From assembly GCA_947259975.1 (NCBI GenBank), contig CAMYOD010000003.1, positions 120,517 to 184,516 on the forward strand: DNA of 64,000 nt. Direction: 5' to 3'. The translations under genes and the position numbers were made by a program. This DNA comes from an uncultured Gammaproteobacteria bacterium (GTDB lineage: Bacteria; Pseudomonadota; Gammaproteobacteria; HyVt-429). The notes under the pieces are model-generated. The model saw nothing but the letters and a program-made list of their open reading frames with translations, was not told the origin of the DNA and ran no database searches. Below, in pieces: positions 37,157 through 45,345 of this stretch (its first letter is position 1; each line of letters starts with the position of its first letter).

Positions 37157-37866
37157 TGTTTCTGCTGTCGCATGACCTGGATGATATTCGTTTCCCGTCG
37201 GTGGATGCCGCCTCGCCGGAAGGGCTCGTGGCCATTGGCGGCGATCTGCGGCCGGAGCGGCTCATCGAAGCCTACCGCAACGGCATCTTTCCCTGGTACA
37301 GCGACGGGCAACCGATCCTGTGGTGGTCCCCGGAAAAACGTACGTTGCTTTTTCTCGACCAGCTCAAGGTGTCGCAGAGTCTACGCAAGACTATAAGACA
37401 GCAACGTTTTCGTGTGACCATGGATCAATGTTTCGAGCGCGTGATCCACGCTTGCGCGCAGCCGCGGGACGACCGGGAAGCGCCGGGGACCTGGATCACC
37501 GGCGATATGATCGATGCCTATGTCAGGCTGCACGAAATGGGGCTGGCACATTCGGTCGAGTGTTGGCGCGATAAAACCCTGGCCGGAGGATTGTACGGTG
37601 TCACCACCGGACGTGCTTTCTGTGGTGAGTCCATGTTTCACCGCGCCAGCGACGCATCCAAGGTGGCGCTGGTGCATCTGGTACAGCAACTGCGGGCATG
37701 GCAGTTTCATTTCATCGACTGCCAAATGCCGTCCGCCCATCTCAGCCGCCTCGGCGCCGTTGAAGTGGAGCGGGCAGAGTTTTTGCGCCGCCTGGATGCG
37801 GCACTACGCTATCCTGATAAAATGGGTGAGTGGGAATTCGACACCAACCTGCGGATTGACCAATGA
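37156..37866 (+). CDS. aat: Leucyl/phenylalanyl-tRNA-protein transferase
   Basis: Aat adds Leu or Phe from aminoacyl-tRNA to proteins with N-terminal Arg or Lys, marking them for ClpS-ClpAP. The 236-residue protein shows the family's FPSVDAASPEGLVAIGGDLRPERLIEAYRNGIFPWY, ILWWSPEKR, HSVECW and CGESMFHRASDASKVAL. It sits between the GNAT gene and bpt with 1-base and 4-base overlaps, giving a three-gene unit whose last two members both serve the N-degron pathway. Confidence 0.97.
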   Translation: MFLLSHDLDDIRFPSVDAASPEGLVAIGGDLRPERLIEAYRNGIFPWYSDGQPILWWSPEKRTLLFLDQLKVSQSLRKTIRQQRFRVTMDQCFERVIHACAQPRDDREAPGTWITGDMIDAYVRLHEMGLAHSVECWRDKTLAGGLYGVTTGRAFCGESMFHRASDASKVALVHLVQQLRAWQFHFIDCQMPSAHLSRLGAVEVERAEFLRRLDAALRYPDKMGEWEFDTNLRIDQ

Positions 37867-38624
37867 CCACCCGACAGCCGCGCCCCAACCTGTATTTGTC
37901 CATGCCGCACCTGTGCAGCTACCTGCCCGATCGGCTGGCCTGCACGATGTTTGTCGACCCGCAGCACCGCATCAGCAATCACCTTTTCAGCGCGCTCATG
38001 CGTCAGGGTTTTCGCCGCAGTGGCGATCTGATCTATCGACCCCATTGTCAGGAATGCCAAGCCTGCGTGCCGGTACGCATCCCCATCGCACAATTCCGCC
38101 CGAACCGCAGCCAGCGGCGCACCCGGCGCAAGAATCAGGACCTCTATTGTCGCGAGTGCGGACCGGTTTTCAGTCGCGAGCACTTCAGTCTCTATTTACG
38201 TTATCAGACCAAACGACACCCCGACGGCAGCATGAATGATCCGGACCCCAAGAAATACATGGACTTCCTCGTCAGCCGGCATACGGACACGCGGTTTTTC
38301 GAGTTCCGTAGACAGCCGGCGAAATGGGCCGGTGAGGATGCAATCGATGATGCCGCCGATCCCGGCGAACTCGTTAGCGTCGCCGTCGTCGATGTGCTGC
38401 CGGACGGTCTGTCTGCGGTGTACACCTTCTTCGACCCGGATGTCACCGACCGGGCACTGGGAGTGCACGCGATCCTTTGGCTCATCGAATACGCACGCGA
38501 ACACGAGCTCGAGTGGCTCTATCTCGGCTACTGGATCGAAGAGAGCCCGAAAATGGCCTATAAGGCCAACTACCGGCCGCTGGAGGCCTACCAGAGCGGT
38601 CGCTGGGTTACCTTTACCCCGTAA
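37863..38624 (+). CDS. bpt: Aspartate/glutamate leucyltransferase Bpt
   Basis: Bpt (ATE1-related) transfers Leu to proteins with N-terminal Asp or Glu. The 253-residue protein has the N-terminal Cys-rich ATE domain (LYLSMPHLCSYLPDRLACTMFVDP and YRPHCQECQACVPVRI) and the C-terminal GNAT-like domain with AVYTFFDPD and YLGYWIEESPKMAYKANYRPLE. It overlaps aat by 4 bases and is followed by infA, the usual gammaproteobacterial order. Confidence 0.96.
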   Translation: MTTRQPRPNLYLSMPHLCSYLPDRLACTMFVDPQHRISNHLFSALMRQGFRRSGDLIYRPHCQECQACVPVRIPIAQFRPNRSQRRTRRKNQDLYCRECGPVFSREHFSLYLRYQTKRHPDGSMNDPDPKKYMDFLVSRHTDTRFFEFRRQPAKWAGEDAIDDAADPGELVSVAVVDVLPDGLSAVYTFFDPDVTDRALGVHAILWLIEYAREHELEWLYLGYWIEESPKMAYKANYRPLEAYQSGRWVTFTP

Positions 38625-38626
38625 CT

Positions 38627-38653
38627 GGATCCCACCTTCCTGGTGGGGTCCCA
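38627..38653 (+). terminator. Hairpin after bpt
   Basis: GGATCCCACC and GGTGGGGTCC form a 10-bp stem (one T-G pair) with a 5-nt loop, a few bases past the bpt stop. There is no T-run, so it may be an attenuator or mRNA-stability hairpin and not a full intrinsic terminator. Confidence 0.45.
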
Positions 38654-38785
38654 TAACTGCCGACACACAACCCGATCGGCCCTTGCGCGAGCGCTTTACC
38701 GACCCTGCCACTTGGGGCATGATACGCACGCGCTCGACCCCACCGGGGCCTGTAGTGAGCATTTCTTGCGAGGACAATCGACGTA

Positions 38786-39004
38786 GTGGCGAAAGAAGAT
38801 CACATTGAAATGGAGGGTACCGTTGTTGAAACCCTCCCGAATACCCAGTTCCGGGTCGAACTGGAAAATGGTCACGTGGTGACCGCGCATATCTCCGGCA
38901 AGATGCGCAAACATTACATTCGCATTCTCACCGGCGACAAGGTGACCGTGCAACTGACGCCCTACGACCTGTCCAAGGGCCGCATCGTCTACCGCGCCCG
39001 CTAA
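38786..39004 (+). CDS. infA: Translation initiation factor IF-1
   Basis: A 72-residue S1/OB-fold protein that binds the 30S A site during initiation. The sequence [22 protein letters not shown]...[32 protein letters not shown] is nearly invariant in proteobacteria. Translation starts at GTG (38786). Only 23 bases separate its stop from a small secreted-protein gene, so read-through into the ECF operon is possible. Confidence 0.97.
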   Translation: MAKEDHIEMEGTVVETLPNTQFRVELENGHVVTAHISGKMRKHYIRILTGDKVTVQLTPYDLSKGRIVYRAR

Positions 39005-39027
39005 GCACACCGGCCGACCGTCCACTT

Positions 39028-39303
39028 ATGCCGGTCACACCGTCTTTCCGCATCACCTTCTGTCTGCTTGCCATAAACGGCGGTGCCCATGCCGGCGAGG
39101 CGGACGTCACCAGCGCAACTATCAGTTGCACCGATGACATTTGCCGAATCAGCGCCACATTACGTCACGCCGACGCAAACCCCCACACAAATCAGGTGAA
39201 TCCGTCGCCCGAACCCGCGGCGCGATGGGGTGATCCGCGGCGGTGGAAAATATTTTGGAATAAACTGGGCGACCCGCCGTCTAAATCACGGCAGACAAGT
39301 TAA
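39028..39303 (+). CDS. Small secreted protein with a CX4C pair
   Basis: A 91-residue hypothetical protein. Residues 1-22 look like a signal peptide ending AHA-GE; the mature part has SCTDDICRI, two Cys four residues apart, then LRHADAN and a Pro/Trp-rich basic tail. The first half resembles the opening strands of secreted proteins with a TLRHAD motif, but the usual rest of that domain is absent, so it could be a shortened relative. Its stop lies 8 bases before the ECF sigma start, the strongest sign that it is a real gene and part of that operon. Confidence 0.5.
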   Translation: MPVTPSFRITFCLLAINGGAHAGEADVTSATISCTDDICRISATLRHADANPHTNQVNPSPEPAARWGDPRRWKIFWNKLGDPPSKSRQTS

Positions 39304-39311
39304 ATGTGACT

Positions 39312-39866
39312 ATGAATCCCGTTAAACGCTATTGCCAGTCGAGAGATCTGCTGAAGCGGCTCGAAGCGAGCCGTCCGCGCCTGTATCGCATGGCGTATGC
39401 CTGGTCGCGTAATCCGGCCGTCGCCGACGATCTGACGCAGGAGGCATTGGCCAAAGCGCTCAAGGGCGTGCGCAAATTGCGTGACCCCAAGGTACTGGAT
39501 ACCTGGTTATTCAGCATCCTGACCAACTGCTGGCGGGATTACCTGCGGCAGCGGCAGCAGACCGAAGACATCGACAATGTCACGCTGCTGCACGAGTCGA
39601 CGCCGGAAACCGAACACGACGAGCAGCGGCTCGTGAACAAGGTGCGCGAGGCCATTTATCGTTTGCCGGTCGGACAGCGCGAAGTGGTCACACTGGTGGA
39701 CCTGGAAGGTTTCACGTATTCAGAGGTAGCAAAAATTTTGGTGATTCCGATCGGTACCGTTATGAGTCGTCTCTGCCGTGCCCACAATGCGCTGCGCACA
39801 CGACTGCTGCGCGACTTCGATCAGAAGGCACCTGCCGAGGGAGCTCGCTTCAGGAGAGTCAAATGA
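39312..39866 (+). CDS. ECF-type RNA polymerase sigma factor
   Basis: A 184-residue sigma-70 family protein with only regions 2 and 4. Region 2: LYRMAYAWSRNPAVADDLTQEALAKAL and LDTWLFSILTNCWRDYLR. Region 4: IYRLPVGQREVVTLVDLEGFTYSEVAKILVIPIGTVMSRLCRAHNALR, a full helix-turn-helix. Start ATG 39312 is favoured; GTG 39306 is in frame. It overlaps the anti-sigma gene by 4 bases (ATGA), the standard arrangement for an ECF and its regulator. It would direct polymerase to a small regulon in response to an envelope signal. Confidence 0.92.
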   Translation: MNPVKRYCQSRDLLKRLEASRPRLYRMAYAWSRNPAVADDLTQEALAKALKGVRKLRDPKVLDTWLFSILTNCWRDYLRQRQQTEDIDNVTLLHESTPETEHDEQRLVNKVREAIYRLPVGQREVVTLVDLEGFTYSEVAKILVIPIGTVMSRLCRAHNALRTRLLRDFDQKAPAEGARFRRVK

Positions 39867-40582
39867 ACAACAAAGAGAGACTTTCGGACGAATTTCTGAA
39901 CGCCTTTGTCGACAATGAGTTGACGGCGGACGAGAAAGGCCAGGTTTTCACCCGCATCCATGAGGATGAGGTGTTGAATCGACGTGTTTGTGAACTTCGC
40001 AAGGTCCGCGACCTGGTGCAAACGGCATTCGCCGAGGTCCCGTCGGCGCCCGACCGCAGCGGCGCAAGCCAAGGCGCGCGTCAGCCTGTCGGACTCAAGG
40101 CAGTCGCCGGGCTGGTGTTGGGCATCGGCATCGTGCTGGGTTGGGTATTACACCAACCCAAGGCGCCCGAGCTTGCGGCCGCGATCGACGCGCCGGCCAG
40201 CGCACCCAGCCGCGCGTTACAGAAAGTCGTTCTGCACCTCAACAGCGGTGACCACGAAGTCATGACCGAAGTCCTGGATGAGGCGGAGAATCTCTTACGC
40301 TTCTATGCGCAGACGAACCAGTCGGCGCGGGTGGAGATCATTACCAACGGTGGCGGTCTCGATCTGTTGCGCGTGGGCTCGTCGCCGTTCCAGGATCGCA
40401 TTCGGCGCATGTACGAACGCTACGACAATCTGGTGTTCGTCGCATGTCAGAACTCTATCGACAGACTCCGCAAGGAGCGTGGGTTTACCGCGCGACTGCT
40501 GCCGGAGGCCGTCGTGATCGACTCTGCTGTGGCGCAGCTCATGCGGCGCCAACATCAGGGGTGGGCCTATATTCAGGTCTAA
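39863..40582 (+). CDS. Anti-sigma factor with C-terminal DsrE-like domain
   Basis: A 239-residue membrane protein of unusual design. Residues 1-56 are a cytoplasmic anti-sigma-like helical domain (SDEFLNAFVDNELTADEKG) without the zinc HX3CX2C motif. Residues 77-97 (VGLKAVAGLVLGIGIVLGWVL) form one membrane helix. Residues 118-239 fold like DsrE: KVVLHLNSGDHEVMTEVLDEAE, ARVEIITNGGGLDLL, VFVACQNSI with Cys195, and a QHQGWAYIQV ending. The topology places the DsrE domain in the periplasm, where it could sense sulfur or redox signals (inference). Confidence 0.85.
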   Translation: MNNKERLSDEFLNAFVDNELTADEKGQVFTRIHEDEVLNRRVCELRKVRDLVQTAFAEVPSAPDRSGASQGARQPVGLKAVAGLVLGIGIVLGWVLHQPKAPELAAAIDAPASAPSRALQKVVLHLNSGDHEVMTEVLDEAENLLRFYAQTNQSARVEIITNGGGLDLLRVGSSPFQDRIRRMYERYDNLVFVACQNSIDRLRKERGFTARLLPEAVVIDSAVAQLMRRQHQGWAYIQV

Positions 40583-40633
40583 CTCTATATTTTAATTATT
40601 ATTATTCGTTCTAGAATTCGACTGGAGGGCTAT

Positions 40634-41074
40634 ATGAAGAAGTTGATCGCAGTACTCATGATGTCAATGGTGGCCTTGGTGGCCGGTAATGCTATGGCCA
40701 GCGGCTATGGCAAGCAGAAAGTGGCTTACCACATCAACTACGATAACGAAAAGCGTATCGGCGGCGCGCTGCGCAACATCCAGAATCACATCAATGCCGT
40801 GGGCAAAGAGAATCTGGATCTGCGTGTCGTTATGCACGGTAAGGGCTACAAGGTCCTCGAGCTGGCCAACAACAATCCCAACTTCCAGCAGAAGGTCACC
40901 AACCTGAAGGATCAGGGCATCAAATTCAACATCTGCGCCAACACGATCCGCGGCAAGAAGATCAACGTCAAGAGCGATCTCTATGACGTCGACGAAGCCA
41001 GCGACATCGTGCCCAGCGGTGTGGCGGAAATCGCTAAACTGCAGCAGGAAGGCTACGCCTACGTTCGTCCGTAA
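40634..41074 (+). CDS. Secreted DsrE-family protein
   Basis: A 146-residue protein with a signal peptide (MKKLIAVLMMSMVALVAGNAMA-S) and a complete DsrE fold: KVAYHINYDNEKRIGGALRNIQNHINA, DLRVVMHGKGYKVL, IKFNICANTI with a lone Cys101, DIVPSGVAEIAKLQQEGYAYVRP. It has TGGAGGG 8 bases before the ATG and a strong terminator after the stop. It aligns with the C-terminal domain of the preceding anti-sigma factor, so sensor and likely target share a fold. It may bind or carry persulfide sulfur in the periplasm. Confidence 0.85.
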   Translation: MKKLIAVLMMSMVALVAGNAMASGYGKQKVAYHINYDNEKRIGGALRNIQNHINAVGKENLDLRVVMHGKGYKVLELANNNPNFQQKVTNLKDQGIKFNICANTIRGKKINVKSDLYDVDEASDIVPSGVAEIAKLQQEGYAYVRP

Positions 41075-41094
41075 GCGAGAGTCACGCGCAAATG

Positions 41095-41124
41095 AAAAGC
41101 CCACCTCACGGTGGGCTTTTTTTT
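41095..41124 (+). terminator. Rho-independent terminator of the ECF/DsrE operon
   Basis: An exact 11-bp stem AAAAGCCCACC/GGTGGGCTTTT with loop TCAC, followed by an unbroken T-run, about 20 bases after the secreted DsrE stop codon. Confidence 0.92.
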
Positions 41125-41207
41125 GCCTGGCGCGCGGCGTTTTCCGCTGTGGGCGGGACGACAGACCCCGGTAAAACCGGGCGCTTACGCCGCCTACCGG
41201 CACGCCC

Positions 41208-41236
41208 TTGTAATCTCAGCCGCTAACTCCTATATA
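41208..41236 (+). promoter_or_regulatory. Probable sigma-70 promoter of the desaturase gene
   Basis: TTGTAA (41208-41213), 17-base spacer, TATATA (41231-41236). It leaves a leader of roughly 100 bases before the GTG start at 41341. Confidence 0.5.
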
Positions 41237-41340
41237 TAGATAAGCAACCCGGCCGGACCGATATCGAAGACAGGTCCACCGCCGCCTCGTGCAGCCATTT
41301 CCAGGCTCGTCGACCATCACTTTCCAGAGGTCTCATTGCA

Positions 41341-42537
41341 GTGATACTACACGCCGTCTTTCAGCTCCCATGGTGGGGCTACGCACTCATCGCGCTCGCA
41401 TTAACGCATATCACCATCGCCAGCGTGACGATCTTCCTGCACCGTCATCAGGCGCACCTGGCCCTCGACCTGCACCCGATCGTCAGCCACTTTTTTCGCT
41501 TCTGGCTCTGGCTGACCACGGGTATCACCACCAAGGAATGGGTGGCGGTACATCGTAAACATCACGCCAAAGTGGAAACGCCGGAGGACCCGCATAGCCC
41601 GCAACAAATGGGTATACACCGCATCCTCTGGCTCGGCGCCTTCGCCTATCGGCGCGAGGCCAACAATGCGCAGACGCTGGAAAAATACGGTTTCAAGACA
41701 CCGGACGACTGGCTCGAGCGCAACCTCTACGCCCGGCATGCCTCGCTTGGCCTGATCCTGATGCTGGTGATCGATGTTTTCTGTTTCGGCGCCGTCGCCG
41801 GCCTCGCGATCTGGGCGACGCAAATGATCTGGATTCCGTTCTGGGCCGCCGGCGTCATCAACGGCATCGGTCACTACTGGGGCTACCGCAATTACGAGGT
41901 CGGCGACGCCAGCCGCAACATCGTGCCCTGGGGAGTCATTATTGGCGGTGAGGAGCTGCACAATAACCACCATGCGTTCGGAAGTTCGGCGAAGTTTTCC
42001 ACCCGTCGCTGGGAATTCGATCTCGGCTGGAGCTATATCCGCGGCCTCAGCGCCCTGGGGCTGGCGCGGGTCAAGAAGGTGGCACCGGTACTGGTCATCG
42101 ACGAGGCCAAGCAGCGCTGCGATCTGGATACCGTGCGCGCCGTGATCGGCAGCCGCTTTCACGTCATGGCCCGCTTCGCGCGCGAGGTCATGGGTACCGT
42201 ATACAAGGAAGAACTGCGTCAGGTCGATCGACACGATCGCGACACCTGGACGCTGATGAAACGCGCGCGGCGTTTATTATCGCGGGAAACCCGGCTGCTC
42301 GACGACGTCAGCAAGAACTGGCTGCAAGAGCTGTTGCAGCGCAATCAGCGTCTGCAGACCGTCTACGCCATGAAGGAGAACCTGCAGTCGATCTGGACCC
42401 GGTCTGCGACGACGCAGGAGCATCTCGTGCGGGCACTCGAGGATTGGTGCAAACAGGCCGAGGCGTCCGGTATTCAGGCCTTGCGTGACTTCTCCAGGAA
42501 ACTGCCGAGTTTTTCTCTCGCCCCTGCAACAGCTTAG
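41341..42537 (+). CDS. Acyl-CoA/phospholipid delta-9-type fatty acid desaturase
   Basis: A 398-residue integral membrane di-iron desaturase. The three histidine boxes are HRHQAH (about residue 38), HRKHH (about 77) and HNNHH (about 205), separated by paired membrane helices. It introduces a cis double bond into membrane fatty acids and is usually cold-induced. The C-terminal 140 residues beyond the third box are longer than in minimal desaturases and look helical, a feature seen in some proteobacterial members. It starts at GTG. Confidence 0.92.
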   Translation: MILHAVFQLPWWGYALIALALTHITIASVTIFLHRHQAHLALDLHPIVSHFFRFWLWLTTGITTKEWVAVHRKHHAKVETPEDPHSPQQMGIHRILWLGAFAYRREANNAQTLEKYGFKTPDDWLERNLYARHASLGLILMLVIDVFCFGAVAGLAIWATQMIWIPFWAAGVINGIGHYWGYRNYEVGDASRNIVPWGVIIGGEELHNNHHAFGSSAKFSTRRWEFDLGWSYIRGLSALGLARVKKVAPVLVIDEAKQRCDLDTVRAVIGSRFHVMARFAREVMGTVYKEELRQVDRHDRDTWTLMKRARRLLSRETRLLDDVSKNWLQELLQRNQRLQTVYAMKENLQSIWTRSATTQEHLVRALEDWCKQAEASGIQALRDFSRKLPSFSLAPATA

Positions 42538-42550
42538 AGAAAAGATAAAG

Positions 42551-42660
42551 AAAAAAAGGGGACATGCTATTTTTTCTTCGACGAACTGGTTCGTAGAAAA
42601 AATAGCATGTCCCCTTTTTTTCGAACTGGTTCGTAGAAAAAGTAGCATGTCCCCTTTTTT
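42551..42660. repeat. Long hairpin with a tandemly duplicated right arm
   Basis: Left arm 42551-42577 (A7, GGGGACATGCTA, T6) pairs with right arm 42594-42620 (A6, TAGCATGTCCCC, T-run). The loop contains a second stem, ACGAAC/GTTCGT. Immediately after, the right arm with its loop half (CGAACTGGTTCGTAG...TAGCATGTCCCC) is repeated at 42622-42660 with one change (AATAGC to AGTAGC). Each arm ends in A- or T-runs, so it can terminate transcription from both convergent neighbours (desaturase and HNH gene), with two alternative pairings. Confidence 0.88.
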
Positions 42661-42668
42661 CGTATCGT

Positions 42669-43346
42669 TTAGGGTCGTTTGCCGATGCGCTCGTGCAGGG
42701 GGCTGGTGCGCGGAAAGTGCGCGAGCAGGAACTCCATCTGATCGGTCAGAACCCGGCGGCCGCGCAGATAGACGTATTCCGCATGGGTGGGTGTAAACGG
42801 TACCGCGAGTAGCGCCATGCCGGCCTGTTCCGGCGTCCGTCCGGCCTTGTGATTGTTGCAGCGCTTGCAGGCGGTGACCACATTATTCCACGCGTCCACG
42901 CCGCCGCAGCTTAAGGGCGTAACATGATCACGGGATAGATCGGCGCTCGAAAAGCGCGTACCGCAATACAGGCATAGGTTTGCGTCCCGCGAAAACAGTG
43001 TCGGGTTGTTGAGTGGCGGGACATAGCTATCGCGCGCCTTGATCAGGGCATGCGTGTCGCCCTCGGTTGCGATAATCGAATTCACGTCGATCACGCTACG
43101 TTCACCACTGCGGGCGTTGGTACCGCCATGAATCCGGTAGAGCACGGTGCCGCAGGCGTAGGAGACCTGCCCTAGATGGTAGAGCCGCACGGCATCCCGG
43201 TACGACACCCACTCAAGCGGCATACCCGATACGTCTGTTCTGAGGACCTGCTGATCGAGATCGTACACGACCCTGCCTCTTGCCGGACCTGTATTTCCGG
43301 CGTTCGTGATGGTTTCCAAATACCCGGACTGCGCGTAGCAAAGCAA
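42669..43346 (-). CDS. HNH endonuclease-family protein
   Basis: A 225-residue protein with a central HNH nuclease domain: CLYCGTRFSSADLSRDHVTPLSCGGVDAWNNVVTACKRCNNHKAGRTPEQAGM, giving two CXXC zinc pairs and the catalytic DHV...N...H set. The flanking N-terminal part (VSGMPLEWVSYRDAVRLYHLGQVSY) belongs to a widespread chromosomal subfamily that is not tied to mobile elements. The role is unknown. It is convergent with the desaturase gene across the long hairpin. The exact start is not certain. Confidence 0.85.
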   Translation of the reverse strand: MLCYAQSGYLETITNAGNTGPARGRVVYDLDQQVLRTDVSGMPLEWVSYRDAVRLYHLGQVSYACGTVLYRIHGGTNARSGERSVIDVNSIIATEGDTHALIKARDSYVPPLNNPTLFSRDANLCLYCGTRFSSADLSRDHVTPLSCGGVDAWNNVVTACKRCNNHKAGRTPEQAGMALLAVPFTPTHAEYVYLRGRRVLTDQMEFLLAHFPRTSPLHERIGKRP

Positions 43347-43656
43347 GTTTCAGCCCGCATTTCAAGCGCCAGGTTGCCGGTACCAGGCGGCGCACACCGG
43401 ATTTGACCGCCGGTGGGTGGTATTCGGCGCCGGAGTCGGCTAAATTCCCGGCCTGAAATCCTGCGACTCCGCCTGAAGCGGTGTTAATGGCGCAACAAGC
43501 ACAACACGGCCTGCGGGCACGCCACCAGGGCATGATCGGTGGCTTGCCGTTCCCGGATTAGACGTACGCGGCGCGGACATGCCCGAGCGCCACGACTAAC
43601 CGTAACGTTTCTGCGCCGGTCCGCTGAGCAGTCAGTTTTGAGCTAGGGAGAAGAGT
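43347..43656. other. 310-bp intergenic region without a recognisable gene
   Basis: Divergent control region between the HNH gene and phosphoribulokinase. I see no gene, repeat or clear promoter in it; the ribosome-binding site AGGGAGAAG of the phosphoribulokinase gene lies at its right end. Confidence 0.5.
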
Positions 43657-44526
43657 ATGTCCAAGAAACACCCCGTCATTGCGGTCACCGGTTCATCCGG
43701 CGCCGGCACGACCACGGTCAAGATTGCTTTCGAGCACATCTTCACGCGCCTCGGTCTCAATTCCGCCGTCGTCGAAGGCGACAGCTTTCACCGCTACGAC
43801 CGGAAGGCGATGAAGGTCGCCATCCATGAGGCAGAAGAGCGTGGCGAAAATCTGAGCCACTTCGGGCCAGAGGCCAACCTGTTTGACAAGATCGCGGAGT
43901 TGTTTCAGGCCTACGGCGAGACTGGCACCGGCAAGAAGCGGTACTACCTGCACAACGAAGAGGAAGCCGAGCCCTACAAGCAGGAACCCGGCACCTTCAC
44001 GCCCTGGGAAGACATCCCCAAGGGGACCGATCTACTGTTTTACGAGGGTCTGCATGGCGGTATCAAAACCGAGGCTGCCGACGCCGCCCAATGGGTCGAT
44101 CTGCTCATCGGCGTGGTACCGGTGGTCAACCTGGAGTGGATCCAGAAGATTTTCCGCGACACAGCGCAACGGGGCTATCGGCCGGAAGACGTGACCGACA
44201 CCATCCTGCGCCGCATGTATGATTACGTGCACTACATTACGCCGCAGTTCTCACGCACGGATATCAATTTCCAACGCGTGCCTCTGGTGGACACCTCGAA
44301 TCCGTTCATCGCGCGTGATATTCCGACGCCGGATGAAAGCGCAGTGGTGATCCGTTTCACCAACCCGCAACGATTCGGTGTCGATTTCCCTAATCTCCTG
44401 CAAATGATCCACGGCTCGTACATGACACGGCGCAATAACATCGTGGTGCCGGGCGGCAAAATGGGCTTTGCCATGGAACTGGTGCTCTCCCCCATCATCG
44501 AGCAGATGATGGATCAGCGGGTCTAG
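43657..44526 (+). CDS. prkB: Phosphoribulokinase (class I)
   Basis: Phosphoribulokinase makes ribulose-1,5-bisphosphate for the Calvin cycle. The 289-residue protein is the short proteobacterial class I form: P-loop GSSGAGTTTVK, VVEGDSFHRYDR, LLFYEGLHGG, FRDTAQRGYRPEDVTDTILRRM and NFQRVPLVDTSNPF. It has a strong ribosome-binding site (AGGGAGAAG). No RuBisCO or other Calvin-cycle gene is in the window; solitary prk genes are common in autotrophic gammaproteobacteria. This is the main evidence that the organism fixes CO2. Confidence 0.95.
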   Translation: MSKKHPVIAVTGSSGAGTTTVKIAFEHIFTRLGLNSAVVEGDSFHRYDRKAMKVAIHEAEERGENLSHFGPEANLFDKIAELFQAYGETGTGKKRYYLHNEEEAEPYKQEPGTFTPWEDIPKGTDLLFYEGLHGGIKTEAADAAQWVDLLIGVVPVVNLEWIQKIFRDTAQRGYRPEDVTDTILRRMYDYVHYITPQFSRTDINFQRVPLVDTSNPFIARDIPTPDESAVVIRFTNPQRFGVDFPNLLQMIHGSYMTRRNNIVVPGGKMGFAMELVLSPIIEQMMDQRV

Positions 44527-44548
44527 CAAGGAACGCGAAAAGAAACAG

Positions 44549-44737
44549 CCGCAAAGGCGCAAAGAAAAATCGAACGCGGCTCGGCGCGTACCGTGACGCG
44601 CGTGCCTGGGCTCAATTATCGGATCGGGACGCGGGAACCCTGTACATGCGTCTTCGGGCATGACCGGAACGCAGAGTACGCGTTTCTGAATTGCTGGCTC
44701 GTTCTTGCTCTCCTTTGCGTGCTTTGCGTCTCTGCGG
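44549..44737. repeat. CGCAAAG heptad inverted repeat
   Basis: CCGCAAAGGCGCAAAGAAA (44549-44567) and the complementary series TTTGCGTGCTTTGCG...TGCGG (44715-44737) flank about 145 bases after phosphoribulokinase. Units recur about every 7 bases, as in the repeats at 6812, 6969 and 14580. No gene lies between the arms. Confidence 0.55.
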
Positions 44738-44752
44738 CGATATTCACTGAAT

Positions 44753-44790
44753 AAAAAGGGCCGAAACGGAAATCCACTTCGGCCCTTTTT
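44753..44790. terminator. Bidirectional terminator between phosphoribulokinase and broken rpmG
   Basis: AAAAAGGGCCGAA/TTCGGCCCTTTTT is a 13-bp stem with a 12-nt loop, A-run on the left and T-run on the right, so it serves both strands. Confidence 0.88.
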
Positions 44791-44810
44791 TATTTGCAGC
44801 GACGTCGCGC

Positions 44811-45345
<535 letters not shown>

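Noticed and set aside
43213-43533. 106-codon minus-strand frame upstream of the HNH gene
   Set aside because: It overlaps the HNH gene in another frame and its translation is Arg/Cys-rich without motifs.
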